A stretch of 64,000 bases of DNA. Source: Streptoverticillium olivoreticuli subsp. olivoreticuli (lineage in GTDB: Bacteria > Actinomycetota > Actinomycetes > Streptomycetales > Streptomycetaceae). Of the stretch, positions 9,336 to 18,459 are shown piece by piece. Below the pieces are notes generated by a model. That model saw nothing but the letters and a program-made list of their open reading frames with translations. It was not told the DNA's origin and ran no database searches. The translations under genes and the position numbers were made by a program. Position 1 is the first letter of the stretch, and every line of letters begins with the position of its first letter. The stretch spans positions 3,069,001 to 3,133,000 of the forward strand of contig NZ_CP031455.1 of NCBI RefSeq assembly GCF_003391135.1, written 5' to 3'.

Positions 9336-11459
9336 TCAGGCGAGACCCGCCTCCTTCATCTGGCGCAGCTCCTTCTTCAGCTCGCCCACCTCGTCACGGA
9401 GCCGCGCGGCAACCTCGAACTGGAGCTCGGCGGCGGCGGCCCGCATACGGTCGGTCATGTCCTCGATGAGCTGGGCGAGTTCGGCGGCCGGGCGGTCCGT
9501 CGCCACGACGGCCTTGGCCTTGCCCTTCGCCTTGGCGCCGGCCTTGCCCGCGGACGCCGCCGGGACCGGGGCCTTCCCCTTCTCGTCCTTGCGGTAGCCC
9601 GAGCCCAGCAGTTCCCTGGTGTCGATCTCCTCCCGGGCGAGGGAGGCCACGATGTCGCCGATCTTCTTCCGCAGCGGCTGCGGGTCGATGCCGCGCTCCT
9701 TGTTGTACGCGACCTGCTTCTCGCGGCGGCGGTTGGTCTCCTCGATGGCCTTCTCCATCGCGGGGGTGACCTTGTCCGCGTACATATGGACCTGGCCGGA
9801 GACGTTGCGCGCGGCACGGCCGATGGTCTGGATCAGGGAGGTGCCCGAGCGCAGGAAGCCCTCCTTGTCGGCGTCGAGGATGGCGACGAGCGACACCTCG
9901 GGCAGGTCGAGGCCCTCCCGCAGCAGGTTGATGCCGACCAGGACGTCGTACTCACCGGCGCGCAGCTCCCGCAGCAGCTCCACACGGCGCAGCGTGTCGA
10001 CGTCGCTGTGCAGATAGCGCACCTGGATGCCCAGCTCCAGGAAGTAGTCGGTGAGGTCCTCGGCCATCTTCTTGGTGAGGGTGGTGACCAGGACGCGCTC
10101 GTCCTTCTCGGTGCGCTTGCGGATCTCGTGCACCAGGTCGTCGATCTGGCCCTCGGTCGGCTTGACGACGACCTCGGGGTCGACGAGGCCGGTGGGCCGG
10201 ATGATCTGCTCCACGAAGCCGTCGGAGCGCGACAGCTCGTACTTCCCGGGCGTCGCCGAGAGGTAGACGGTCTGCCCGATGCGCTCGACGAACTCCTCCC
10301 ACTTCAGCGGCCTGTTGTCCATGGCCGACGGCAGCCGGAAGCCGTGCTCGACGAGGGTGCGCTTGCGGGAGGCGTCGCCCTCGTACATCGCGCCGATCTG
10401 CGGGACGGTGACGTGCGACTCGTCGATGACGAGGAGGAAGTCCTCGGGGAAGTAGTCGAGCAGGGTGTTGGGCGGGGAACCGGGCTCGCGGTCGTCCATG
10501 TGCAGCGAGTAGTTCTCGATGCCGGAGCAGGAGCCGATCTGCCGCATCATCTCGATGTCGTACGTGGTGCGCATGCGCAGCCGCTGCGCCTCCAGCAGCT
10601 TGCCCTGCTTCTCCATCCGGGCGAGGGTCTCCGCCAGCTCGGCCTCGATCCCCGCGACGGCCTTCTCCATGCGCTCGGCGCCGGCGATGTAGTGGCTGGC
10701 GGGGAAGACGTAGAGCTCCTGGTCGTCGGAGATGACCTCGCCGGTGAGCGGGTGGAGCGTGGAGAGGGCCTCGATCTCGTCGCCGAACATCTCGATGCGG
10801 ACGGCGAGCTCCTCGTAGACCGGGAAGATCTCGATGGTGTCGCCGCGCACCCGGAAGGTGCCCCGGGTGAAGGCCACGTCGTTGCGGGTGTACTGGATCT
10901 CCACGAAGCGGCGCAGCAGCTCGTCGCGGTCGATCTCCTGGCCGATCCTGAGCGGGACCATCCGGTCGACGTACTCCTGCGGCGTACCGAGGCCGTAGAT
11001 ACAGGACACCGAGGCGACCACGACGACGTCACGCCGGGTGAGCAGCGAGTTCGTCGCCGAGTGGCGCAGCCGCTCGACCTCCTCGTTGATGGAGGAGTCC
11101 TTCTCGATGTAGGTGTCCGACTGCGGTACGTATGCCTCGGGCTGGTAGTAGTCGTAGTAGGAGACGAAATATTCCACCGCGTTGTTGGGCAGAAGCTCCC
11201 GGAACTCATTCGCGAGCTGGGCTGCGAGGGTCTTGTTGGGTGCCATCACCAGGGTCGGCCGCTGGAGCTTCTCGATCATCCACGCGGTGGTCGCCGACTT
11301 GCCGGTGCCGGTCGCGCCGAGCAGCACGACGTCCTTCTCGCCCGCGCGGATGCGCCGCTCCAGGTCGGCGATGGCCGCGGGCTGGTCGCCGCTGGGCTGG
11401 AAGGGGCTGACGACCTCGAAAGGCGCCACCTTGCGTTCGATCTTCGATACGGGCCGCAT
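9336..11459 (-). CDS. uvrB: Excinuclease ABC subunit UvrB
   Basis: UvrB (707 residues) is the helicase-like, DNA-verifying subunit of nucleotide excision repair. Visible features in order: Walker A GATGTGKS (residues 48-55), the aromatic beta-hairpin segment [21 protein letters not shown] cut short here as [10 protein letters not shown], the DESHVT Walker B, helicase motif [10 protein letters not shown], a Lys/Ala-rich linker, and a C-terminal UVR domain that contacts UvrA/UvrC. ATG 11459 matches the conserved start [10 protein letters not shown]; the longer in-frame extension is rejected. The start lies 6 bases after a -10 that belongs to a perfect PafBC/RecA-NDp motif (11466-11488), so the mRNA is probably leaderless and damage-inducible. 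Confidence 0.97.
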   Translation of the reverse strand: MRPVSKIERKVAPFEVVSPFQPSGDQPAAIADLERRIRAGEKDVVLLGATGTGKSATTAWMIEKLQRPTLVMAPNKTLAAQLANEFRELLPNNAVEYFVSYYDYYQPEAYVPQSDTYIEKDSSINEEVERLRHSATNSLLTRRDVVVVASVSCIYGLGTPQEYVDRMVPLRIGQEIDRDELLRRFVEIQYTRNDVAFTRGTFRVRGDTIEIFPVYEELAVRIEMFGDEIEALSTLHPLTGEVISDDQELYVFPASHYIAGAERMEKAVAGIEAELAETLARMEKQGKLLEAQRLRMRTTYDIEMMRQIGSCSGIENYSLHMDDREPGSPPNTLLDYFPEDFLLVIDESHVTVPQIGAMYEGDASRKRTLVEHGFRLPSAMDNRPLKWEEFVERIGQTVYLSATPGKYELSRSDGFVEQIIRPTGLVDPEVVVKPTEGQIDDLVHEIRKRTEKDERVLVTTLTKKMAEDLTDYFLELGIQVRYLHSDVDTLRRVELLRELRAGEYDVLVGINLLREGLDLPEVSLVAILDADKEGFLRSGTSLIQTIGRAARNVSGQVHMYADKVTPAMEKAIEETNRRREKQVAYNKERGIDPQPLRKKIGDIVASLAREEIDTRELLGSGYRKDEKGKAPVPAASAGKAGAKAKGKAKAVVATDRPAAELAQLIEDMTDRMRAAAAELQFEVAARLRDEVGELKKELRQMKEAGLA

Positions 11460-11465
11460 GGATCC

Positions 11466-11488
11466 ACCGTACGACCCCCCACTGACAA
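11466..11488 (-). promoter_or_regulatory. PafBC/RecA-NDp type DNA-damage promoter of uvrB
   Basis: Read on the minus strand the sequence is TTGTCAGTG (11488-11480), 8 bases, then TACGGT (11471-11466). This fits exactly the published actinobacterial RecA-NDp consensus TTGTCRGTG-N8-TANNNT, recognised through PafBC. The -10 ends 6 bases before the uvrB ATG. Confidence 0.8.
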
Positions 11489-11550
11489 CGGCCGGGCGCC
11501 GGGGGATCCGCCCCCGTATCCCTCCCCGTGTCCCTGCGCGAGGAGCCCGT

Positions 11551-12480
11551 ATGCGCGTCCGCCCCGTACCCGCCGTGACCGGTGTCCTCGTCTGCCTGGC
11601 GACGCTGCTGTTCGGGGTGCCGCCGGCGCGGGCCGCCGGGCGGATCCCCGTCACCATCGGTCACCGGGGCGTCCCGGTGCGGGCGCCGGAGAACACCCTC
11701 GCCTCGATCGACACGGCCGCCGGCCTGGGCGTCCGCTGGGTGGAGAACGACGTCCAGCGCACCAGGGACGGCGCGCTGGTCGTCCTGCACGACACCACCC
11801 TGCGGCGGACGACCGACGTCGAGCGGCGCTTTCCGGGCCGCGCGCCCTGGAAGGTCGCGGACTTCACCCTCGCGGAGGTCGAGAAGCTGGACGCGGGCAG
11901 CTGGTTCGACCGCAGGTTCGCCGGGGAGCGGGTGCCGACGCTCAAGCGCTATCTCCGGCGCGTCGAGCACAACCGCCAGCGGCTGCTGCTGGAGATCAAG
12001 GACCCGGAGCGCTACCCGGGCATCGAGCGGCAGCTGGTGGCCGAGCTGCGCGGCTGCGGGTGGCTCGGCCCGGCACGCGTCCGGCACGACTTGGTCGTCC
12101 AGAGCTTCGACGCGCGCTCCCTGCGGACCTTCCACGGGCTGCGCCCGGACGTGCGGACGGGCTTCCTGGGCGCGCCGAAGGCGGGGGACCTCCGGGCGTA
12201 CGCAAGGTTCGCCGACCAGATCAACCCGAGCCAGCGCGGCGTCACCGCGAGGTGGGTGCGCTCCGTCCACGCGGTGAAGGGGCCGCACGGGAGGCCGCTG
12301 GAGGTGTCCGCGTGGACCGTCGACGACGGTGACCGGGCCGTCACGCTGGCCCGCATGGGGGTGGATGCGGTGATCAGCAACGCCCCGCAGGTCGTGGAGG
12401 CGGCGCTGGCCGAGGAGGACGAGCCTTCGACGCCGGGCTCGCCGTTCTCCTTCCTCGGGACGGCTCTGGACTTCCTGTAG
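11551..12480 (+). CDS. Secreted glycerophosphodiester phosphodiesterase
   Basis: A 309-residue GDPD with an N-terminal signal peptide (hydrophobic core [14 protein letters not shown], likely cleavage after ARA around residue 28). The catalytic TIM-barrel begins with GHRG and APENTLASI; the second catalytic pair appears in [11 protein letters not shown] and [12 protein letters not shown]. The enzyme hydrolyses glycerophosphodiesters from membrane lipids or teichoic acids to glycerol-3-phosphate plus an alcohol, outside the cell. ATG 11551 is chosen because it begins the signal peptide and has GAGGAG 6-7 bases upstream; longer in-frame starts lie inside uvrB. It is divergent from uvrB. Confidence 0.93.
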   Translation: MRVRPVPAVTGVLVCLATLLFGVPPARAAGRIPVTIGHRGVPVRAPENTLASIDTAAGLGVRWVENDVQRTRDGALVVLHDTTLRRTTDVERRFPGRAPWKVADFTLAEVEKLDAGSWFDRRFAGERVPTLKRYLRRVEHNRQRLLLEIKDPERYPGIERQLVAELRGCGWLGPARVRHDLVVQSFDARSLRTFHGLRPDVRTGFLGAPKAGDLRAYARFADQINPSQRGVTARWVRSVHAVKGPHGRPLEVSAWTVDDGDRAVTLARMGVDAVISNAPQVVEAALAEEDEPSTPGSPFSFLGTALDFL

Positions 12481-12579
12481 GCGGACGGCACTTCCCGCGT
12501 GCGGGGGCCTTTTCCCCGGCCGTGGGGCGCTCCAAGGAGATGGCGGGAAACGCCCGTGGCCCGTGTGGCGGGAACGTTC

Positions 12580-12585
12580 TAGGCT
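12580..12585 (+). promoter_or_regulatory. -10 element (TAGGCT) just upstream of the alkyltransferase start
   Basis: TAGGCT ends 7 bases before the GTG at 12593, the geometry of a leaderless actinobacterial transcript. The same hexamer occurs 6-8 bases before the starts at 3274 and 58778. Confidence 0.45.
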
Positions 12586-12592
12586 GAGCCGT

Positions 12593-13168
12593 GTGACGGA
12601 CGTGGAGCGGACGAACCCGCAAGCCGGGGCGCGGGAATGGGCCTGGACGACGGTGGAGGTCTCCATCGGGCCCCTGGGGATCGCCGCGACGCGGGAGGGA
12701 CTGCTGGAGGTCGCCTTCCGGGCCGACGCGGAGAGGGAAGCCGAGGTCGTCGACCGGCTCACGCGCCGTCTCGGCACCGGCCCCGCATCCCCGCCCTCCG
12801 CCGCGCACGAGCTCCTCACGCAGGCGTCGGCCGAGCTGACCGCGTATTTCGCCGGCCGCCGCGAGACGTTCTCGGTGCCGCTGGACTGGTCGCTGACGTC
12901 GGGGTTCAACCGGCGGGTGCTGCGCGAGCTGGCCGCCCGGGTCCCGTACGGCACGGTGGTCAGCTACCAGGACCTCGCCGACCGCGTCGGTGAGCGCGGG
13001 GCCGCCCGGGCCGTGGGCGTGGCGATGGGGAGCAACCCGCTGCCCGTCGTGGTGCCCTGCCACCGCGTCATCGAGAGCAACGGCGGCCTCGGCGGGTTCG
13101 GCAGCGGGCTGGAGATCAAGAGGGCCCTGCTGTCACTCGAAGGAGTGCTCCCCGAGCCCCTTTTCTAG
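12593..13168 (+). CDS. ogt: Methylated-DNA--[protein]-cysteine S-methyltransferase
   Basis: A suicide DNA-repair protein that transfers the alkyl group from O6-alkylguanine to its own cysteine. The active-site motif VVPCHRVI is at about residues 155-162 and is preceded by the helix-turn-helix segment with the Arg finger (RAVGVAMGSNPLP) and YGTVVSYQDLA. At 191 residues it matches a single-domain Ogt. GTG 12593 is preferred over GTG 12563 because a -10-like TAGGCT lies between them. The gene adds to the repair theme of the neighbourhood (uvrA, uvrB, polA). Confidence 0.93.
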   Translation: MTDVERTNPQAGAREWAWTTVEVSIGPLGIAATREGLLEVAFRADAEREAEVVDRLTRRLGTGPASPPSAAHELLTQASAELTAYFAGRRETFSVPLDWSLTSGFNRRVLRELAARVPYGTVVSYQDLADRVGERGAARAVGVAMGSNPLPVVVPCHRVIESNGGLGGFGSGLEIKRALLSLEGVLPEPLF

Positions 13169-13216
13169 CCATTACGGGCTTTGTGCCCCTTTCCGCCCCG
13201 GGCGGTCGGCAATCGA

Positions 13217-13239
13217 TTGTCAGTGGCAGCCCCTAGCGT
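13217..13239 (+). promoter_or_regulatory. PafBC/RecA-NDp type DNA-damage promoter of the WGR gene
   Basis: TTGTCAGTG (13217-13225), 8 bases, TAGCGT (13234-13239) is an exact match to TTGTCRGTG-N8-TANNNT. The expected transcription start is about 13246, leaving a leader of about 45 bases before the ATG at 13290. Confidence 0.8.
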
Positions 13240-13289
13240 TCCCGGCAGTTGGACCGGCCACCACGGCCGGCCCGGAGAGGGGGCGTGCC

Positions 13290-14720
13290 ATGGCCGGGAC
13301 CACGACGTATCTGGAGCTGTCGCAGGACGACGGCGCGGCGCACAAGTTCTACGAAGTGTCCGTCGACGGCACGACCGTCTCGGTGCGCTACGGACGGATC
13401 GGCGGTGCGGGGCAGGCGCAGAGCTCCACCTTCCCGACCGAGGAGAAGGCCCGGGCCGCCGCGGCGAAGAAGATAGGGGAGAAGGTCCGCAAGGGCTACG
13501 CCCCGGCGGTGCAAGGGCAGCGCGCCGCCCGCCCGGTGACGCGCCGTCAGGTAACTTCTGCGCCCTCCACGGCGCGCGCGGTCGCCCCGGTGCTCTGGCG
13601 GTTCCGCACGGGCTCCTCCGCGTTCGGCATCCACATCGACGAGGACCGCGCCTGGGTCGGCAACCAGTCCGGCGACGTCCACGCGCTCGGCCACGACGGC
13701 GAGGTGCTGGCCCACTACCGGCTGCCCGACGGCGTCAAGTGCCTGGTGGCGGACGACTTCTGGATCTACGCGGGCTGCGACGACGGCACCGTCTACGACC
13801 TTTCCTCCAAGCTCCCGTTCGCCGCCTACGAAATCGCCTCGGACGTCGACATCTTCTGGCTGGACATCCGCGAGGGCGTCCTCAACGTCGCGGACCGCAA
13901 CGGCGGGCTGACCGTCATCGACCACGAGGACGAGCACCAGTGGTCACGCAGAAGCACCGGCTCCAACGCCTGGATGGTGCGCCGTGACGAGCACGCCGTC
14001 TATCACGGCCACACCGCCGGGGTGACCGCCTACGCCCCCGACGGCAGCGGCGAGCTGTGGCACACCGCCACCTCGGGCGCCGTGCTCTTCGGCTGGCAGG
14101 AGGACCACTCCGTCTACGCGGGCACCGGCCGCCGCGTCGTCCAGCGCCTGGCGAAGGCCACCGGCGCCGTGGAGGCCACCTACGCCTGCGACTCCGCGGT
14201 CTACTCCTGCGCCACCACCCCCGGCGGCTGCTATGTCTTCGCGGGCGACTCCGCCTCGTCCGTCTACTGCTTCGCGGCCGACGGCACCCGCCTGTGGAAG
14301 CTCGGCACGGGCGGCGGTTCGGCCCTGTCCATGCAGTATCTCGACGAGCGGCTCTACATGGTCACCACCGACGGCTCCCTGGTCTGCGTCGACGCCGGTG
14401 AGGCCGCCATCGCCGACGCCCGGTCCGGCAGCGTCCCCACCCCCGTGGACATCAAGTCGGCCGCCGCCGTGCCCACCTACACCCCCGCGGCCACGGTCGC
14501 CACGATCTCCACCGTCCCCGACGCGGGCATCGTGGTCGAGTGCGTCAAGGAGTCCGGCCGCGTCCGCGTCCACGCAGTCTCCCCCGGCCACGACCCCAGC
14601 TGGAACGTCCAGTTCCCCCGCCACATACGCCAGCCGGGCGCCCGCTACGTCGTGGACGCCCTCGCCCCCGCCGTCGGCGGCTTCTACCGCGTCCGCGGCG
14701 AGATCAGGCGCCTGGTCTGA
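13290..14720 (+). CDS. WGR-domain protein with C-terminal PQQ-like beta-propeller
   Basis: A 476-residue protein. Residues 1-75 form a WGR domain (FYEVSVDGTTVSVRYGRIG, then a Lys/Ala helix ending KIGEKVRKGYAP), a fold found in PARPs and in bacterial DNA-associated proteins. After a short linker, residues about 105-470 consist of repeated 40-residue blades with WVGNQSGDVHALG, IYAGCDDGTVYDL and YVFAGDSASSVYCFAADG, i.e. a PQQ/quinoprotein-like beta-propeller. No catalytic motif is visible; a DNA-end or damage sensing platform is inference. A perfect PafBC-type damage promoter lies upstream. Its 3' end overlaps by 17 bases the 3' end of the convergent caspase-helicase gene. Confidence 0.9.
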   Translation: MAGTTTYLELSQDDGAAHKFYEVSVDGTTVSVRYGRIGGAGQAQSSTFPTEEKARAAAAKKIGEKVRKGYAPAVQGQRAARPVTRRQVTSAPSTARAVAPVLWRFRTGSSAFGIHIDEDRAWVGNQSGDVHALGHDGEVLAHYRLPDGVKCLVADDFWIYAGCDDGTVYDLSSKLPFAAYEIASDVDIFWLDIREGVLNVADRNGGLTVIDHEDEHQWSRRSTGSNAWMVRRDEHAVYHGHTAGVTAYAPDGSGELWHTATSGAVLFGWQEDHSVYAGTGRRVVQRLAKATGAVEATYACDSAVYSCATTPGGCYVFAGDSASSVYCFAADGTRLWKLGTGGGSALSMQYLDERLYMVTTDGSLVCVDAGEAAIADARSGSVPTPVDIKSAAAVPTYTPAATVATISTVPDAGIVVECVKESGRVRVHAVSPGHDPSWNVQFPRHIRQPGARYVVDALAPAVGGFYRVRGEIRRLV

Positions 14721-17700
14721 GATCGCAACCGGCCGAGTCGTACAGCTGCCAGGCAGCCAGTCTGACCGCCGTGCCCTTGCCGGCGTCACCACCGCCGTCC
14801 AGCAGATTCCGGCGGCGCAGCATCAGGCGCAAGTGCCTCGCCGCGTCAGCGCCTTCCGACGGTCCCGGGTCGAGCAGAACGGCAGTGGTCCGGCCTTCCG
14901 ACCGCACGACCGCGTCGGCGGTGTGGCCGTACACACTCGCGCCGAGCTCCACCTCGGCATCGGCAGATGCCGACAGTGTCCGGTACAGACGCCGGAGCAG
15001 CTCGTCGGGCTCGCGGCCGTCGTCGCCTCCGGCCGTCGCCCGGGCTGCTCGGACCAGCTCGGCCCCGACCCCGCCACGCCGCAGCCACAACTCGTCGTCC
15101 CCGACGACGATGAGGTGGGAGCGCGCACGAGTGACGGCGACGTTCCAGAGGTTGAGCTGCCGGTCGACCCAGCTGATCGCACCGGGGCTCATCCCTTGGC
15201 CGGCGACGAGCGAGAAGATCATGACATCCCGCTCACCGCCCTGGAATGTGTGCACCGTTCCCGTACGCACCCGGTCCTCGTACGGGCGCAGCCGGGCCCG
15301 CAGAGCGTCCGCCTGGGCCTTGAAGGGCGTGACCACCCCGATGGTCACCCCGGTGTGTGCGGGCAGCTGCTTCAGCAGGTGCTCGACGCTGGCGGCAACC
15401 TTGTCGATCTCGTCGCTGTTGGCCCACGATCCGCCGGACGACGGGCGTGCCGCGCGCCCGGGCACCGGTGCCCAGATCACCGCGGGGCGGTCGAGGGAAG
15501 CGCGGGCCCGTGTGTCGGTCAGGACGGTCAGCCGACCGTCGTAGAAGAGCCGGTTGGAGACTGCGGCGATGTCGGGGTGGCAGCGGAAATGCTCGTCGAG
15601 CAGCAGGCTGCCACCCGTCGCCCGTTCGCCTGCGTGGAAGGAGGAGTGGCGGCGGTAGGAGAGGCGGTGCTCTTCCAGCCAGTCGGAGCGCAGCCCGGCA
15701 CCGCGCCGGATCGCTCTTTCCTTGTCTGGAGTGACCTTGGTGATATGGGGAAGCTGCATGGCGTCGCCGATGACCAGTGCGCGGCGGGCCCGGAAGAGCA
15801 AGGGCAGGACGTGCGGGATGGCACACTGGCTGGCCTCGTCGACGATCACCAGATCGAAGAGGGCCGGGGCCGTCGGAAAGCGCCGCGCCGAGAGGCTGGT
15901 CACCGCCCAGCCGCGCACGCCGGAGAGCGCCTGCCGCACCGCCGGCCAGTCGCTGTCGGGGGCGTTGCGGGCGTTCAACAGCCCGATGATCTGCGCACGC
16001 CCGGCGCTCGCATGCGTTCGCACGGCGCTTGCGAGGAGCTCCGCCGAGGCGTCCCGGACCGAGGCCTCGGCCTCCTCCAGCAGGCCGGCGAGTGCGGCGT
16101 CGTCCTTCCCTGCGCGCAGCCGCTCGCGCCGCGACCGCCACGCCTGCTCGGCGTCGCTGAACTCCGCGAGTGCCGAGCAGGTGTCCTGCGTGCCGTTCCC
16201 GTTCGGCTCGATGCCGAGGCCGCGCAGCAGTCGCCTGCGGCGCCATTCGCCCAGGAAGCGGGCTCCGGCAAGGCCTGAGGCCTTCCGCACCAGAATGCCC
16301 GGGTCCCCGGCGGAGGCGACCAGCGCGGCGAGATCGGCGACGGGCTGCCGCAACCGCCCGGCGTGCGCTTCGCGTGCCTCTCCTGCCCGCAGCAGCTCGC
16401 GTTCGATGCGCGCGGTGAGGGCAAGCTCCCCCCGCGCGTTCTCCCAGCGCTCGTTCGCCACATCGACATCCATCGCCGCCGTGGTGACGTTCCGTACGGG
16501 TGCGGGGAGAGTCAGCAGTTCACGCAGCGCCTGCTCTTCCTGAGCCATGTAGTCCGGCTCGCCCCCGGAGGGGCCGGTGCGTACGACGCTGCCGGGCGAC
16601 AGCTGCTCACAGCGTCGCCACACTTCGTCGACCGCCTGGTTGTTGGTGGAGGCGACCAGCACGCGCTGCCCGTCGGCTACGGCGGTGGCGACGAGGTTGG
16701 CGACGAGCTGGCTCTTTCCGGTGCCGGGCGGACCGGTGGCCACCGTGAGGCGACGGGTCATCGCACTGCGCAGGACCTGCGACTGCGCCTCGTTGGACGG
16801 CAGTGGCGTCACGAGCCGTACGGACTCCGGATCCCCTTCGGCGGGCGGTTCGGCACGTTCTGCGGGGTCGGGCGAGAGCGCGGCGAGGGCCGTGGTCCTG
16901 ATGAGCGAAGTCTTGCCGGATATGTAGTCCAGATCGGCCAACAGCTTCCTCGTGGCCCTGATGTCCCGGGGCGCGGCGAAAAGGACGGCGGCGTTGCGCG
17001 CGCCGTCACCCGGGGTCCGGATGTCGATCCGGTCGGCCAGCCGATCGGGCCTGGGTTCCTGGACGCAGGCGAGTTCGAACTCCTGCTGGAGGAGGTTGCG
17101 CACATCGACGGCCATCCGCTCGTGCTGGCCGGCGTGCCAGGTGGGCTGATAGGTCTCGCCGAGGTCCGCGGCCTGTTCCTCGCCCAGCCAGTCGTGGGCG
17201 AGCCGGGGATGGGGCAGCACGGGCCCATACGGCTTGAGGCACGTCGTGCCGCCCTCGTGCACGACTTCGACGCGGCGTACGAGCAGGGGGGCGAATCTGG
17301 GCGCGTTCCAGGGCCGTCCGCCCTTTCGGGGGCCGTGGAGGACCACTGCCGGGTAACCGGTCCAGAGATCGGCGTCCTGCTGGGCCACCGCTTCGATGAA
17401 GTCGGCCGCCCCGGGCGGCAGCGGGGCGCAGCCGTTGTCGTCCAGGTCCCCGGAGAGGAGGCGTTCCGGACCGTCCAGGCAGACGTAGGACGTCCCGTCG
17501 TCGTGCACGGACATGAGCGGGGTGTCGGCCGCGTCGGCCAGCAGACACTGCCGGTAGTAGTCCAGCAGACTGCCCCAAGTGGCGCGGGATCCGGACCCCT
17601 TGGCCGCCTGCTCCCGAGCGGATCCCGTCGTCTGCGGCCCGGTATCGGGTCTGCGGTGGAACGGCACCAGCAGCGGGGCACGACCCTGCGGACAAGCGGC

Positions 17701-18459
17701 GAGGACGATGCGGTCGTCGACGCCGTGGGCGGATTTGACGGGTATCTGCTGGGGGCTCTTGGCCCTCATCCGTCCGTTGACGTACTGAAAGAGGTCGTCC
17801 ACCGAGACCTCGCCGGTGCCGTCCTTGCCCACCTTGCCCGTCCGGAGGGCCTCGACGACCTCTCCCGTGAACAAGGACGGCTCGATGCCGTCGGCCGTCT
17901 CAGCACCCGCGTAGGAGTCCTCGCCGGCGCGGGAGGAGGACAGCACATACACACCGCGGCTGGTCAGCAGCGCCTGCTCGCCGGATTTGGGGGCCTGCCG
18001 CGCGCTCCGGTCCGAGGTCCGCAGACCTACCGCGAAGCCGCCGCTCCGGCAGCAGTCGATCAGCGCGATCTTCTGCGGAGCCCAGCAGGACTCCAGTCGC
18101 TCGTTGACGAAACCCGCGCTCACGCCGGTCTCGGCCACCCGGTCGAAGTCGGTGTCCCTGGCAACGAAGTGGAACTCACCGCCGGCCTGGACGAGGCGGG
18201 TGCCGTGCCCGGACACATACAGCAGCGCCAGTTCGTTCTCCTCGCAGCTGTCGAGGAACTCGGCGATCTCGAAGCGCATGTCGTCCGCGGTGAGATCGGC
18301 GAGCGACTTCACGGACACGAACGCGCCGATGTTGCGGTCCTGGAGGACCTGGTGCAGCTGCCAGGTGTCGACCTGGGTGGACGGCAGCCGGCCGAAGCGG
18401 CTGTCGTCATAGGTCTCGTTGCCGATCAGCAGGGCCCTGCGGCGGATCAGCCGGGTCAC
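14704..18459 (-). CDS. Caspase-like protease fused to superfamily 1 (Upf1/Dna2-like) helicase
   Basis: A 1251-residue multidomain conflict-system protein. Residues 1-260 are a caspase/metacaspase-like peptidase (C14): RALLIGNETY, catalytic His85 in YVSGHGT, and catalytic Cys137 in IALIDCCRSG. Residues about 290-550 form an uncharacterised linker. Residues 550-1125 are an SF1 helicase: Walker A GPPGTGKS (576-583), VDEASQ (873-878), GDAMQLP (898-904), VTPFKAQ, TVHTFQGGERD, and motif VI NVAVTRAR (1106-1113). The last 100 residues (ADAVVRSEG, TTAVLLD) look like a PD-(D/E)xK-type nuclease fold but this is uncertain. The GTG start at 18459 overlaps the stop of the upstream EACC1-like gene (GTGA), so the two are co-translated. 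Nucleic-acid sensing by the helicase with protease activation is the inferred logic. Confidence 0.92.
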   Translation of the reverse strand: MTRLIRRRALLIGNETYDDSRFGRLPSTQVDTWQLHQVLQDRNIGAFVSVKSLADLTADDMRFEIAEFLDSCEENELALLYVSGHGTRLVQAGGEFHFVARDTDFDRVAETGVSAGFVNERLESCWAPQKIALIDCCRSGGFAVGLRTSDRSARQAPKSGEQALLTSRGVYVLSSSRAGEDSYAGAETADGIEPSLFTGEVVEALRTGKVGKDGTGEVSVDDLFQYVNGRMRAKSPQQIPVKSAHGVDDRIVLAACPQGRAPLLVPFHRRPDTGPQTTGSAREQAAKGSGSRATWGSLLDYYRQCLLADAADTPLMSVHDDGTSYVCLDGPERLLSGDLDDNGCAPLPPGAADFIEAVAQQDADLWTGYPAVVLHGPRKGGRPWNAPRFAPLLVRRVEVVHEGGTTCLKPYGPVLPHPRLAHDWLGEEQAADLGETYQPTWHAGQHERMAVDVRNLLQQEFELACVQEPRPDRLADRIDIRTPGDGARNAAVLFAAPRDIRATRKLLADLDYISGKTSLIRTTALAALSPDPAERAEPPAEGDPESVRLVTPLPSNEAQSQVLRSAMTRRLTVATGPPGTGKSQLVANLVATAVADGQRVLVASTNNQAVDEVWRRCEQLSPGSVVRTGPSGGEPDYMAQEEQALRELLTLPAPVRNVTTAAMDVDVANERWENARGELALTARIERELLRAGEAREAHAGRLRQPVADLAALVASAGDPGILVRKASGLAGARFLGEWRRRRLLRGLGIEPNGNGTQDTCSALAEFSDAEQAWRSRRERLRAGKDDAALAGLLEEAEASVRDASAELLASAVRTHASAGRAQIIGLLNARNAPDSDWPAVRQALSGVRGWAVTSLSARRFPTAPALFDLVIVDEASQCAIPHVLPLLFRARRALVIGDAMQLPHITKVTPDKERAIRRGAGLRSDWLEEHRLSYRRHSSFHAGERATGGSLLLDEHFRCHPDIAAVSNRLFYDGRLTVLTDTRARASLDRPAVIWAPVPGRAARPSSGGSWANSDEIDKVAASVEHLLKQLPAHTGVTIGVVTPFKAQADALRARLRPYEDRVRTGTVHTFQGGERDVMIFSLVAGQGMSPGAISWVDRQLNLWNVAVTRARSHLIVVGDDELWLRRGGVGAELVRAARATAGGDDGREPDELLRRLYRTLSASADAEVELGASVYGHTADAVVRSEGRTTAVLLDPGPSEGADAARHLRLMLRRRNLLDGGGDAGKGTAVRLAAWQLYDSAGCDLRPGA

